From assembly GCF_041260155.1 (NCBI RefSeq), contig NC_091931.1:27235654-27299653 (forward strand): a stretch of 64,000 bases of DNA, given 5' to 3'. The notes under the pieces are model-generated. The model worked only from the letters and a program-made list of their open reading frames with translations, did no database searches and had not been told where the DNA came from. Positions 48,535 through 60,030 of the stretch are shown one piece after another. Within the stretch, counting starts at the first letter, position 1, and each line of letters starts with the position of its first letter. The position numbers and the translations under genes are program-made. This DNA comes from Ptychodera flava. Its lineage: Eukaryota > Hemichordata > Enteropneusta > Ptychoderidae.

Positions 48535-49352
48535 AGGGTTTACATATTTTACATCTCAACGCCCGGAGTTTATTACCTAAATTAACCGAGGTAAGACTTC
48601 TCGCTGAACGAACTCAAGCAACAGTTATAGGTATCACGGAAACATGGCTTGACGAAACCGTCCCTGATAGTGAGATCCAAATTTCAAATTATGTTTGTCA
48701 GAGAAATGATAGAAACCGACAGGGAGGAGGAGTGTGTATATATACACGTACTAACATCGCTTTCAAACCTCGACCTGATCTACAGGATGAAAATCTTGAA
48801 TCAGTCTGGGTGGATATACTATTGCCGAAAGTGAAGCCAATTTTGTTGGGTACGTGCTATCGCCCTCCTAATTCTAGGAATTTTTTCAATTCTTTAGAGG
48901 AGATATGTTTAAGATCTGATCGGATACCTGGTAATGAAATAATCATTATCGGCGATTTCAATTGTAATATTTCTTGTTCTTCAAACGCAAACAGTCTGTT
49001 GAACAATCTGCATTCATTTTGTGATGCGATCGACCTCTCTCAACTAATTAAAGATCCCACTAGAGTCACTGATACCAGTAGTTCTATAATTGATCTCATC
49101 TTTGTGTCTGATGAGGATAAGATATATCAATCTGGAGTATTGCCAGTGGGAATCAGTGACCACTTAATAACATATTGTACCAGGAAAGTTGGTCGTAGAA
49201 AAATAGGTCAGCATAGAACTGTAAAAATTCGGTCAATGAAAAATTATGATATTAATACATTTCAAAATGCCCTTAGAAATATCAACTGGTTTGATGTTAT
49301 TATTTGCGATAACGTCGACAGGGCTTGGGAATATTTAAAACGTCATTTATGA
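48531..49352 (+). CDS. LINE ORF2, apurinic-endonuclease part
   Basis: ATG at 48531 overlaps the ORF1 stop (ATGA). 273 residues in frame: LHILHLNARSLLPKL, IGITETWLD (catalytic Glu), GGGVCIYTR, GTCYRPPNS, IIIIGDFNCN (Asp/Asn) and SDHLITY (Asp-His). This is the APE-type endonuclease that nicks target DNA for target-primed reverse transcription. The frame is lost near 49340. Confidence 0.9.
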   Translation: MKGLHILHLNARSLLPKLTEVRLLAERTQATVIGITETWLDETVPDSEIQISNYVCQRNDRNRQGGGVCIYTRTNIAFKPRPDLQDENLESVWVDILLPKVKPILLGTCYRPPNSRNFFNSLEEICLRSDRIPGNEIIIIGDFNCNISCSSNANSLLNNLHSFCDAIDLSQLIKDPTRVTDTSSSIIDLIFVSDEDKIYQSGVLPVGISDHLITYCTRKVGRRKIGQHRTVKIRSMKNYDINTFQNALRNINWFDVIICDNVDRAWEYLKRHL

Positions 49353-51371
49353 CAGTAGTTGATAAATTTGCTCCTATAAAGGAGGTTAGAATAAAGCAAA
49401 GGTCGGAAGAATGGATTGATTCAGAAATTTTAGAGGCTATGAAGCTTAGAGACAAAACACTTTCACAATTTCGCAAAACGGGTGGGGAAACTTTGTATAA
49501 AGAATTTAAACGGCAAAGAAACCGTGTGTGTGAAATGATAACTAGAGCTAAATCTGACTTTTATAAATCTAGGATAAAAAAATACATTAAACTCCCCTAA
49601 ACAACTCTGGAAAACTCTACGAAGCTTAGGTACTCCATCAAAAAAGACAGGTACATCAAGTTCCGATATTGGTTTGGCCTTTGGGGATGACATCAGTTTT
49701 GATAGCTCAAAGGTGGCACAAAAGTTTAATGACTTCTTTACATCAGTTGCATCTTCATTACTTACTTCATAAATTACCTGTAAGCAAAGGCCGTTTTGGT
49801 CGCAAACATGTTCAAGATTTTTACTCTAAACAAATGCTTCTCAGAATTCTTTTGGGTTATCTGTAGTCGATGAGACTGTTATAACTGATATTATCGGTAA
49901 AATTGGTAAGAACAAAGCAGCTGGTTTAGACGGCCTTCCCGCTAGATTTGTAATCGATGGAGCTCAACAAATCAGTGCTCCACTTACACACATTATAAAC
50001 CTGTCTATTCATCATGGAGAAGTGCCATCTGAACTTAAACGTGCTAGAGTGATACCTCTTTACAAAAAAGGAGATAAGACCTTTGAAGGAAATTATCGTC
50101 CAGTCTCAATTTTGAGTGTGGTCTCCAAAGTTTTAGAAAGAGTAGTTTACAATCAATTTGAACAATATCTTCAGAAGTTTGACATTTTGTATGAATTTCA
50201 ATCTGGTTTTCGACCTGGTTTTCTCTACGGACACCTGTCTGATCCACCTTACTGACTATATTAGGTCAAATATGGATAAAGGGGAGCTAACAGGCATGGT
50301 TTTGATAGATCTTCAGAAAGCCTTTGATACGGTTGACCATGCAATACTGTTGGAAAAGCTTGATGCATGTGGCATGAATAAAGAGTCAGTACGGTGGTTC
50401 AAGTCATATCTGTCTGGTAGAACTCAGGCCGTGAACGTGAACGGTACTCTTTCTAATAATAACTCAGTTGATTGTGGAGTACCGCAAGGCTCTATACTGG
50501 GGCCTTTACTTTTTTCAATGTATGTAAATGATATGCAATCAGCAGTGTCATGCAAACTGCTCTTATATGCTGATGATTCAGCTCTTCTTGTGTCTGGCAG
50601 AGATGTTGAACATATTCAAACAAAACTTAGTAAGGAATTGGGATATCTCAATGAATGGCTAATTGATAATAAATTGTCTCTTCTTATGTCGGTAAAACAG
50701 AATCTATCCTGTTTGGTTCTAGTCGAAAATTAAAACAGTGTTCGGAAATGCAGGTTCTGTGTCGGGATGTCAACATCGCTGCAAAACAGTGTGTGCAATA
50801 TCTTGGTACTGACTTGGATCAATCCTTGTCTGGTGAAACAGTAGCATCTAAGGTTATTAAAAAGACATGTTCTCGTCTCAAGTTTTTATATCGTAATAAG
50901 AAGTTTTTAGATTTTCATACGAGAAAACTGCTGGCTAACTGTTTGATACAATGCCATTTGATATATGCAAGCTCTTACTGGTATAGTGCCTTGACTTCTA
51001 AAAAGCAAACAAAAACTTCAAACTTCCCAAAATAAAGTTATACGTTTGCCCTTGGTATGTCAGCAAGAGCACACCTTGAATCGGTTCACTTCAAACAAAT
51101 GGGATGGCTACCTGTTAGCCACAGAGTCGCATATATAAAACTCAATCATGTTCATAGAGTTACATTAGGATTAGCACCGAAATATTTGTCTGATAATTTT
51201 GTTTTTAACAGTCATGTCATAGAACGAGATCCGGACCCTATTCTATTTTTATTCAAGGTGGGGCTCGGTTTTATCAGAATAGTTTTGTATATACAGCTAG
51301 TGTTGAATGGAACAAAGTTCCAAGAAATATACAGAGTATTACTTCAAATTCTCTGTTTAAAAGAAAGTTAA
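49353..51371 (+). pseudogene. LINE ORF2, reverse transcriptase part with frameshifts
   Basis: In successive frames the + strand reads VDKFAPIKEVRIKQRSEEW, NKAAGLDGLPARF, RARVIPLYKKGDKTFEGNY, VLIDLQKAFDTVDHAILLEK (motif A), DCGVPQGSILGPLLFSMYVN (motif B), LLLYADDSALL (motif C with YADD), and a C-terminal YLGTDLDQSLSGETVASKV region. Catalytic aspartates are present. Frame changes listed for the whole element interrupt it. Confidence 0.88.
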
Positions 51372-51424
51372 AGAAGTATTTTTATGAAGCAATGATTCAA
51401 CGTGAGCAAAATGATTTTGTTTTT

Positions 51425-52728
51425 TAGCTACTATAGACTATAGTCTATAGAAGCTATTGGGATGGGTATCCGTCCGGCGTCCGTCGTCAGTCTGTATGTA
51501 TGTATGTATGTATGTATGTATGTATGTATGTATGTATGTATGTATGTCCGTTTGTGAGGCGTCTGTCCACTCAAATATCTTGAGAACCGCAGTACTTACT
51601 GATTTGATATTTGTTGTGTAGATGAAAAATACGATTTTGAGAAAACTATTTTTTTTTAATTTTTGATATTGTTGAAAAATAGGCAAATTAATGCCAAAAA
51701 AGGTGTTTTTGGTAAAAAAATCTTCTTCTTCATAACCGCTGGTCAGACAGCTTTGTTATTTGGTATACAGGTCCCTAGGGGTAACCCAACTTAGATTTGT
51801 TCAAATTGTGATGAAATATGCAAATCTGTATTTTTAAGGAATTTTTTTGTCATTTTTGGTCAAAATTTGACTTACATTGTATGTTATTCTTGTACTGTAT
51901 AAACCCTATCAATTCACCCAGAAAAAAATAATTAATATGATTTTAAATAATTGAATTAATTAGGAAATCATCAAAGCCAAAATAATTTTAGTGTAGAATT
52001 ATCAGAAAGTTCAACTTTTTTTGACAGTTCATAGTGAAATGCTTACCATCTTGGAGGATTAAACATGTAAAGGCAACTTTCCTGAATCCCAACTTTGACA
52101 TATTCTGAACCGTCATTTATTGTGCCCTGTATGTTATCTAAAAGAAATTGCTCAAAATAGTCAATAGAGATAGAGATAGAGATAGAGATAGAGAAAGTTC
52201 TAATTTCCATTTATGGTTGACTTGGTAAGGATAAAATAAAATTACTTTTTGAGGAAAAAAATAGAGTGGTCAATTAAAAGAGTGGTCAAAGTGATAGGGT
52301 TTTTATGGTAAAGCTGGGCTGTATAAAGATTCCTCATGTGCTATTTATAGCAATTATGCAATCTGTGTAAACAGTGCAATGAAAGTGTAACATGATTCCT
52401 TATAATGCTTTTGATGACCTTGAACTTCTTAAGTTTCAAACCTTTGTCTCTTCAGTGTGCTTTCTCTGAGTATGTACAGTCTCAACTTATTAAACAGAAC
52501 TCACAATGTTAATCAAAGATATCCACCTTCTTCATCAATACATGTGTCACAAAAGGTTATTCTCTACATAACTCAACAGAGCTCTGTCAACTGTTGAGTT
52601 GCTTGTTTTTTCAAAACCGCTGGTCAGACAGCTTTAATATTTGGTTTACAAGTCCCTAGGATGACATTAGTGAGATAATTTCATACAGTCAGGAAATACT
52701 TAATTTTATTTCCATGTCTATTGTAGCT
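51425..52728. mobile_element. AGCT-ended (GTAT)n-bearing repeat, copy 3, inside the LINE
   Basis: It starts AGCTACTATAGAC and ends with the inverted word GTCTATTGTAGCT (12 of 13). It carries (GTAT)n at about 51491-51547, GTATGTCCGTTTGTG, and units with GCTGGTCAGACAGCTTT at about 51739 and 52619, as in copy 1. (AGAGAT)n lies at 52166-52195. LINE-like sequence continues on both sides. Confidence 0.7.
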
Positions 52729-52901
52729 TCAGGGATTTTGGCCCTATGTTTATTAATTGTTGTCGTGCCGATTTGCTTGTGATTTTATTTTTCGTGGGAC
52801 AACAGTGGAACTAAGTTTTTAACTTTTCTGTGTTATCCCAAAACTTCTTTCTTTGTCCTTTTCCTTGTTTGTACTGTATGGTTTTTTTTAAGTGCTAAAT
52901 A

Positions 52902-52924
52902 AATCAATCAATCAATCAATCAAT
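52902..52924 (+). repeat. LINE 3' terminal (AATC)n
   Basis: Short AATC repeats after AGTGCTAAATAA, marking the 3' end of the CR1-like LINE. Confidence 0.85.
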
Positions 52925-52990
52925 ATGCTTTCTACACGTACTAGTTAGAATTTGGTTGGTATTTGGTGGTCAAATAACATTTCGGGAACA

Positions 52991-53529
52991 GCGCAGGCGT
53001 GATGTTTACTGGGTAGTTTCTATAAGTGTAGTTTATGCTACGTTCCGACGTTCTCTTCTGTAGCCTAATCAAGAAACAGAATTATCCGGCCTGCAAAGAA
53101 AACTGCCCGTTCCGGTCGAAAAATAAACACGAATCCTACAGTCAGTTACCTCGTTCGACGCGGAAGGCTCTCGACTGTCCAAAAAGCACTCTCATGTCAC
53201 AGTCAAATGAAAACTTTCGGAAAATCTGCCGTGTTTCACCAAATAGGCATTTCTTGCGTCCACCGTTGTAATAACGCAACTCATTATCATTGTTGAGGGA
53301 TCGTGATTCACTCTAACATTATATCATCATATCACAGTCGAGAGCCTTCCGCGTCGAACGAGGTAACTGACTGTAGGATTCGTGTTTATTTTTCGACCGA
53401 ACAGGCAGTTTTCTTTGCAGGCCGGATAATTCTGTTTCTTACCCTGTTGATTAGGCTACAGAAGAGAGCGTCGGAAAGTAGCATAAACTACACTTATACA
53501 AACTATCCAGTAAACATCACGCCTGTGCC
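52991..53529. repeat. Large inverted repeat, arms about 190 bp, loop 155 bp
   Basis: Left arm 52991-53178 pairs with right arm 53334-53529 at roughly 94% by eye (shared words CGTCGAACGAGG, GCCGGATAATTCTG and GTGTAGTTTATGCTAC). The differences include one insertion in the right arm. The loop contains a 25-bp word (53290-53314) identical to 47274-47298. Open frames in the arms mirror each other and are not proteins I recognise. Confidence 0.85.
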
Positions 53530-53677
53530 TGAACGCATCTAGATCAGCCGTTGTCAATGTCATCATGAAGTTACGTTTACGTGTATGTGTTTAAACTTTG
53601 AGGAAGGTGACAAACATTAAATGACAATGCATGACATTGAAATTGCTTCAGCATGAAACCTTTGTGGGAACCAAATT

Positions 53678-53820
53678 GAAACACACCCAGCGACAGTATA
53701 CCACGAGATTTTGACCAGTTCACGACATATATGCACGAGCGATAGCGAATGCCCATATGAAGTGAACTGGTCAAAACCGAGTGGTATACCATTGCTGGGT
53801 GTGATTTGTTGCTATTATAT
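53678..53820. mobile_element. Palindromic element, CACCCAGC family, copy 1
   Basis: ACACCCAGCGACAGTATACC inward at the left, GGTATACCATTGCTGGGTGT at the right; TTTTGACCAGTTCA and TGAACTGGTCAAAA pair inside. Sequence identical in plan occurs at 56780-56935, where homology continues about 60 bp beyond one end. Confidence 0.75.
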
Positions 53821-55212
53821 CATAACAGTATATCGAAATTCTGAGTGGAACATCAAAAAAGGATGTTTTATCTAGTCGCAAATTGGTTTCTCTCTCTGCA
53901 GTGTTTGTATTATAATGCAAAACTTTAGCCCTTCACCTGCCAGATAGTATGACTTCGCCATTTGCCACGTCAGTAAAAAGTGGTATATGAGTCAAAACTG
54001 TATGTATTTTCACCCACTTGGCTTAGTATGTTATAGCAGCTTTAGTCCATAAAAAACATGTTTAAAGTATCACTATCTTCAGGGACCTTCAAATCTTCAT
54101 GTCTTTATTAAAATGCACCATATGGGACATGTTTTGCTTCACCACTGGTGTCCAATTTTAACCAACTTGACCTGATGGTGAAATATGAACTTGCCAGGAA
54201 AAGGGTTAATTTAGTTTGGAGGTATACCAAAACATGTGGAGAGGTTCTGGACAAAAGTTTAGTATATGTTGACTTTGTATGTACAATTTTTACTTCCTAC
54301 AGTGTCTACTCAGTAACAGTCGCATGTCAATTGATACAAATTACTGGTACAAATGTCATAACTCTTGCCTCGAGCATTCAGTCTGCATGCATAGAGAGAG
54401 TAACACCAGAAATTCCATTCTTTCCTAGCATGGCGGTGGGACTATTAGCAGCAAGTATGACAGAAAGTGCATAAAGTGAGTATTGTCTTCCCTATGTAAA
54501 AATCTTTTTCTATTTCATCATCATAGAATGTACCTTTACAAATTTATCTGTAACTATTTCCAATTCATTGTGTCATACTGATGGCAGTTAGTACTCACAT
54601 TTGATCGATTACTTGACGATGTAATGTGGTCAGGGGAAACATATTCTTCAGTAGCTGTAGCAAATACTACATTGTACTCTCAGGCAGGCATCAATATTTC
54701 ACACTTTTGAACTTTTGTTAAGGGGGGGGGGGAAGGAATTTCAGTGTAAACAAAGAATTTCGATTCATGAACTTATTCGACAATCTGAGACTGAAATAAA
54801 ATCGGCTTCAACACAACAGTGACAATATTGAAATACCGGTATAATACTGTTGATTTATGTTATTGTCATTATGCATAAAAAATAAGATGGAAATTGACTT
54901 TTCATGTGCCCTTCTGAATGGGAAAGATTAAACTTATAAAAATTCAATAAATACATGTTCAAAACAATTTCAGAGTAAACAAACTGATATATACATACAT
55001 GTATTACATTTCCATAAAGGAATGTTTATCATATACATGTAATCGGAAAGTGCACACCTAATCTAGGTTTAGCATGAGTTCAGGTGAAAGATTACAAAAT
55101 ATTTAAACTTTCACCAGTTGATAAACTGGCAAAGAATCTCAGTCAACCTGTGATATGTGCAACCTATTTATGTTAGATGTGATAGCTTCAACTCAAGAAA
55201 TTACTTCATGTT

Positions 55213-55423
55213 AGACTCTCTCACAGCCCCTCATCCACTACAAAGCTCTATCCTCAACCATATGGTGATGCGCCCTCATCGGTCTTCCTAGCAAGCGAGG
55301 CTCACTGAACCAGCGCGGTTTCACCGGCTTCGCCGACTTGCTGAGCGGAGCTTTGCTTAGCTCAACTGCTGAGGGCGGTATTGTGGTCTGAGGTGAAGCC
55401 GGTGAGGGGCAGTGAGAGAGTCT
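55213..55423. mobile_element. 211-bp inverted-repeat element with GC-rich centre
   Basis: AGACTCTCTCACAGCCCCTC at the left pairs with GAGGGGCAGTGAGAGAGTCT at the right (one mismatch). The centre (CCGGCTTCGCC, GGTGAAGCCGG) is also inverted and much more GC-rich than the flanks. No gene. Confidence 0.75.
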
Positions 55424-56099
55424 ACTTCCATGTATGTTTTGCATTGACTTTAGCGCCACGAAATACTGTGTGGCAGCTTTGCCACAACCTCTGTGACACT
55501 ACTTCAACAAATTCATTTAATTAGATTATCCGTTGAAGATGAGATAAGGCATTCAGATGACTATATCTCAATTAAGTACATCGAAGATTGTGCCAAGGAA
55601 AACAGACTGCTGCCGCTGGACTCATACAGGTACAATTTTCATTCATCGTGTAGCAAAAATCTGTAAGTAAAGTAAACACAAGATAGCCTGGCACACTGTG
55701 TCATTCTCTTCAATGATGAAAATCCCGTGTACATATCAGCACAGAGTTTGCACCATCTTCTGTCAAAACAGTAAACAGTGAATGAATTTTTGATGTAATT
55801 ACTGGTACCATCAGAATAGTACTGATGAAGTTTTTTCCTTTCTCACCAAGGCCAGGACCATCTTGAGTAATAATGGCAGTATTGACTGTACTTGACAGTG
55901 CATCGGTATTGAGATTTGCCTGCTGAAAAGTAGAACAATCCCTAGATAAATTTAAGCATTTTATGAAATACAGGAGTTACACCACGCATCAGCCTTTTCA
56001 AATGAAAAATTCTAACTATATTTGTATTCTTTCAATACACAAATTCTGAGTAATCAGCATTGTAGAGTCATTTGTATTTTTTCAGTTTTTTTAAATTAA

Positions 56100-56315
56100 C
56101 CCTTTGAGCGCCAAAGTCAATTTTTGTCCACTTCAGAAAATAAACAGCAGTCAATTTTTCTCAGAGTTTTGCCAAAATTTTGTTAACAAACTGTAGCAAA
56201 TGAAATGTGATGTCCATTTGGTCCAAAATTATCAAAAAACTACAGAAAAATTCAAAAAAAACTGGTAAAATTTTGCACTAAATTTTGGGGAGAGAAAATT
56301 GCAGCGCTCAAAGGG
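56100..56315. mobile_element. 216-bp TTAA-flanked CCCTTT element
   Basis: TTAA at 56096-56099 and 56316-56319; ends CCCTTTGAGCGCC and AGCGCTCAAAGGG give a 12-bp perfect terminal repeat. Same plan as the 85-bp elements at 21691 and 26226 but a different interior; piggyBac-like. Confidence 0.8.
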
Positions 56316-56779
56316 TTAATACCCCTGCATGTATCTACCCTTGCAACATAATATATACTGCAGCTTCATTCCAATGATTCATAATCTCCAAATCTGATTT
56401 CAAATTCCAGACTGAAAAAGCAAGTACGGTCACCATCACCGGTACCATCACTGTCCAGTTCCGTAATCAGCTTATCAGGGTAGGTCAGCCTGAAAATGAT
56501 ATTATTTTCATAAGCAAAATTATTAGCTGTAGAACGTACATATACCAACAAAGAATGAGATGTAAATTGAGGTGTATGAAGAACGGCATGGTGTAAATTA
56601 TCGTAAATTATATCATACCAGTATATTGATGGCGCAAATACAGTGATCTGATTGGTTGAGACGCGAAAAGAACCGTGGTATATTGGCAATATACCACGGC
56701 TGGCATACGCATGAGCTCTCAGTTTGAGTAAAGATCTGTTTTTTTCGTTTCTCGCCAGAATTTCAATATACTATTATGA

Positions 56780-56935
56780 TATATATAGCAATAAATCACA
56801 CCCAGCAACGATATACCTCTCAATTTTGACCAGTTCACTCCGTATATGTACTCGCTATCGCTCCTGCATATATGTCCTGAACTGGTCAAAATCTCGTGGT
56901 ATATCGTCGCTGTGTGTGCTTTATTGCTTAATTTC
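56780..56935. mobile_element. Palindromic element, CACCCAGC family, copy 2
   Basis: AGCAATAAATCACACCCAGC at the left; GTGTGTGCTTTATTGCT at the right; ATTTTGACCAGTTCA and TGAACTGGTCAAAAT pair inside. See copy 1 at 53678. Confidence 0.75.
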
Positions 56936-57087
56936 ATTACACCGGCAGCGAGATGAGATCATCAGCAAAATGTTTGATTGTGCCTATTGTACCTTTAAGT
57001 TTGTGATGATTTCGGGATGAAATAATATAATAAATAAAATAATACAATAATATAACAGGGTTCGCACTATCAATCGCCACAGTCGCA

Positions 57088-57103
57088 AACCCTAACCCTA
57101 ACC
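57088..57103. repeat. Short interstitial telomere-like repeat
   Basis: AACCCTAACCCTAACC, a little over two units of the animal telomere repeat. Too short to be a telomere relic on its own. Confidence 0.8.
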
Positions 57104-57109
57104 GCCCAT

Positions 57110-58340
57110 TTGTTTATTTGTACAGATTTGACTTTAATTTGTCAATATATTATAGCAGAGATGTTGATCTTTACCAAACAGGGTGCACGTATAAAATAGA
57201 ACCACCTTAAGTACGTAATTAATGGTCGCAAACTTACCTAAAAATCCGGCAGGTAAACATGGCATAAAAACGAAAGAATCACTTTTACATTGCTTTGCTT
57301 GTGCCACTCCTTTTCGCCTATTTGTACAGCGTTGACTTTGGTTCTTTAATATGTTATAGCAGAGATGTTGTTCTTTCTAAAAACAGCTTGCACTTTTAAG
57401 AATGTAGCACAGCAACTATATTTAAGTCTGCACGTAATCATGTGATAAAAACCAACACTTTACCATGTAAGTCTATGGGTAACGTAGAGAACAAGTTGAG
57501 GTAGCATAGAGGACCTCCAGTGGTCCTGGACATTACCTCAAGACGTCCTCTACGTTAGTTACCTCAGGAGGTCCTCTATGTTACCTTAGACTTTGCCTGC
57601 TAAAAACCTTAAGCAAAACAATGCCTTGATCATGCCTCTCTTGTTTGTCTTATTTATACAGTTTTTGACTTGATTCTCCAATTCTCCAATATGTTATAAT
57701 AGAGATGTTGCTTTATTTAAAACAGGAATCACTTTTAAAATTACACAATGTTAAGTGTGTCAAATAGTCAAGACTTTCTTTGTCAATTCGTATACACTCA
57801 GCATAGTTTGTGTTGTTTATGGCAGTGTTGTTTGTTTATTTGTAGAGTTTTGTTATTGATGTTTTAGTATGTTATGAACTTGATACTTGTCTTTCTAAAA
57901 TTGGTTACAATTTTTAAATCAATGCACTGGAAGTGGGTGCATTTAGCTCCTAAATATAGCATACCCAAACCCAACTTTTTTATTCACTGCGTCTAAGTCA
58001 CAATTGGTTTAATTACATATTTTGTGACACCACTGTTTCCTTTGTTGCACAGTTTTAAATTATATTTTCTGCAGGTTATAGCACGACTATTGGCCTATTC
58101 AAACCAGGAAGAACTTTTGAAATCGGACCATTGTAAATACGTACAAGAACGTTGCAAAAAAATGCAAGATTTTTGCAAGAAAAGTCGAAATACCACGTTT
58201 TCTGGGCTAAGTTTGTGACACCGCTGTTTGTTTATTTGTGTATTTCTGAGTTTGAATCTTCTGTATGTTATTGTATTGTAAACAATCTTTAGAAAACAGT
58301 GAAAATTTTAAAGATTAAGTCATGTTAAGTCTTTCAAACA
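57110..58340. repeat. Diverged tandem array, about six units of about 200 bp, with a foldback insert
   Basis: The word GTTATAGCAGAGATGTTG or a decayed form recurs at about 57151, 57355, 57695, 57873, 58077 and 58268, with TTTGTACAGNNTTGACTT about 30-40 bp before it. Spacing is 178-204 bp except the second interval (340 bp), which contains an inverted repeat at 57477-57593 (GGTAGCATAGAGGACCTCC paired with AGGAGGTCCTCTATGTTACC). Confidence 0.6.
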
Positions 58341-58371
58341 GTGTGACAAACTTTACATGAAAAACATCATA

Positions 58372-59033
58372 TTATGGAATGTGATGACACTTATACCATG
58401 TTGACTGTACTTTGTTTGGGCCACACCAATTTGTTCTGCTGCTATGTGACATGTGCGAGGCAAGAGACCTGGCTAAATCAGACCTGGCTAAATCAGACCT
58501 GTTGGTCAGCACCTGAGTAACTGTTGACCTGTGCATGATAGTGGTTGTCAACTTCTTGGGACTCACACCAGCACAATGCCAGGCAGCCGCCAACACTTTT
58601 GCAAATGAGCTTGAGTTATGTTGCGTACCATAGTATAAACGAAAGAGAGGGGTGTTTTGGTCATTACCCCCTGGCGTCCGGGGCAGCACCTTCTCAACAA
58701 AGATCTTCATCTGTTTATGAAGAGTCACAGTAAACACAACTCTGGCAGGGCCAGATGTACTTGCAGTTTTATGTTTGGAGATGGTTACGACAAAATTCTC
58801 TTCGATTCTGCAGGCCCTACAAAGTCCTGGACGTGCATGTTAACATATACTCCGGACCTCTGAGCATTGTCCAGCACCATTTGAACCATAAAATGGCCCG
58901 ACATGATGCCAAATGGTACTCTTGGTATGATTGCATCGCCTTCTTTGGTACTGTACTGTACCAAGAGCTTGTTTGCATGAATTGCCACCTTACATGTTTC
59001 ATAGCGTAGAAACTCGTCAGGAGTCAGCAGCAT
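58372..59033 (-). pseudogene. Tyrosine-recombinase-type C-terminal fragment (Crypton-like), minus strand
   Basis: On the - strand, one frame (59033-58785) reads FLRYETCKVAIHANKLLVQY and MVQMVLDNAQRSGVYVNMHV then QDF; the NAQRSG-V-NM-V-F run resembles the catalytic-Arg region of tyrosine recombinases. A second frame (58737-58372) reads HRSTVTQVLTNRSDLARSDL and ARSLASHMSHSSRTN, resembling the conserved H-x-x-H/R block near the end. A 5-codon duplication (SDLAR twice) is present. The catalytic Tyr is not evident. The assignment is by pattern recognition and is moderate. Confidence 0.45.
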
Positions 59034-59210
59034 GTATTGTCATTTCTCCTGGAATATGGCTATTCTTTGCCCGATGGCCTTTTCTCAGGCTTTTGGCCCA
59101 TGTCTTGCACTGGTCCATCATCAATGAGCAGTTCTTGAGAAGGTTCTTGTGCTCAGTTTCGAGAAACTGATAAAACATCCTTAACGAATAAAGATAAGAC
59201 CGTAGGGTTC

Positions 59211-60030
59211 ATGCTTCTGGTGGAGGTGGTCCAGATCGCGTTGAACGGCCAGCTAAGAAATGGACCTGAGCCAGTCATCACCCTGCTCTGGGTGAAAGTT
59301 CACAAGCATGTTCTACACCAAGTGCTGCAGCTTCTCACCCCAGCAGCACTTGGGAGAGCAGTGACTCAGTTTCCACTCAGCCTGGCCGTAACAGACGCTA
59401 TGTAGAGGGTGATGACCTCTTACTAGGTGAGAGGTCACACCCAGGGCAAACAACAACTGCAGCCCTTTCTGGCTCTGGAGCCACTTCTGGTGGAGGTGGT
59501 CCAGATCGCGTTGAACGGCAAGCTAAGAAATGGACCTCAGCCAGTCAATACCCTGCTCTGGGTGAAAGTTCACAAGCATGCTCTACACCAAGTGCTACAG
59601 CTTCTCACCCCAGCAGCACTTGGGAGAGCAAGTGACTCAGTTTCCACTCAGCCGGCCGTAACAGACGCTATGTAGAGGGTGATGACCGCTCCACTAAGGT
59701 GAGAGGTCACACCCAGGGCAAACAACAACTGCAGCCCTTTCTGGCTCTGGAGCCACTTCTGGTGGAGGTGGTCCAGATCGCGTTGAACGGCAAGCTAAGA
59801 AATGGACCTCAGCCAGTCAATACCCTGCTCTGGGTGAAAGTTCACAAGCATGCTCTACACCAAGTGCTACAGCTTCTCACCCCAGCAGCACTTGGGAGAG
59901 CAAGTGACTCAGTTTCCACTCAGCCTGGCTGTAATAGATGCCATGTAGTGGGTGATGACCAATCCCCAGGGCAAACAATAACGGCCTCCCTTTCTGGCTC
60001 TGGTGCCACTTCCGGTGGAAATGGTCCAGA
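59211..60030 (+). repeat. 270-bp coding tandem repeat, three full units and a partial fourth
   Basis: TGGAGGTGGTCCAGATCGCG recurs at 59221, 59491 and 59763 (spacing 270 and 272 bp), and a diverged form at about 60016. Units 2 and 3 are nearly identical. In one frame each unit encodes Ser/Gly/Thr-rich text (GSGATSGGGGPDRVERQAKK; LGESSQACSTPSATASHP), which also appears on the - strand at 60690-60890. Confidence 0.85.

Larger units (their letters stand above)
47742..52924 (+). mobile_element. CR1-like LINE (non-LTR retrotransposon), nearly full length but decayed, with a nested repeat
   Basis: Two ORFs in tandem on +: ORF1 (PHD finger) and ORF2 (APE-type endonuclease plus reverse transcriptase). 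A 3' UTR ends in (AATC)n at 52902-52924, the microsatellite tail typical of CR1/L2-type LINEs. The AGCT-ended repeat at 51425-52728 interrupts the 3' UTR. ORF2 carries roughly seven frame changes, at about 49340, 49600, 49770-49860, 50220, 50700, 51020 and 51240. The 5' border is not determined. The element lies in the same orientation as TERF2IP. Confidence 0.9.

Noticed and set aside
51474-51560. (GTAT)n run as a simple microsatellite
   Set aside because: It lies at the same place inside three related elements, so it is better described as part of that repeat family.
54148-54474. 108-codon plus-strand open frame considered as a later TERF2IP exon
   Set aside because: It lacks BRCT, Myb or RAP1 C-terminal features and has no clear exon borders.
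57088-57103. Interstitial telomere repeat as a chromosome-fusion relic
   Set aside because: Only about two units; too short to support that.
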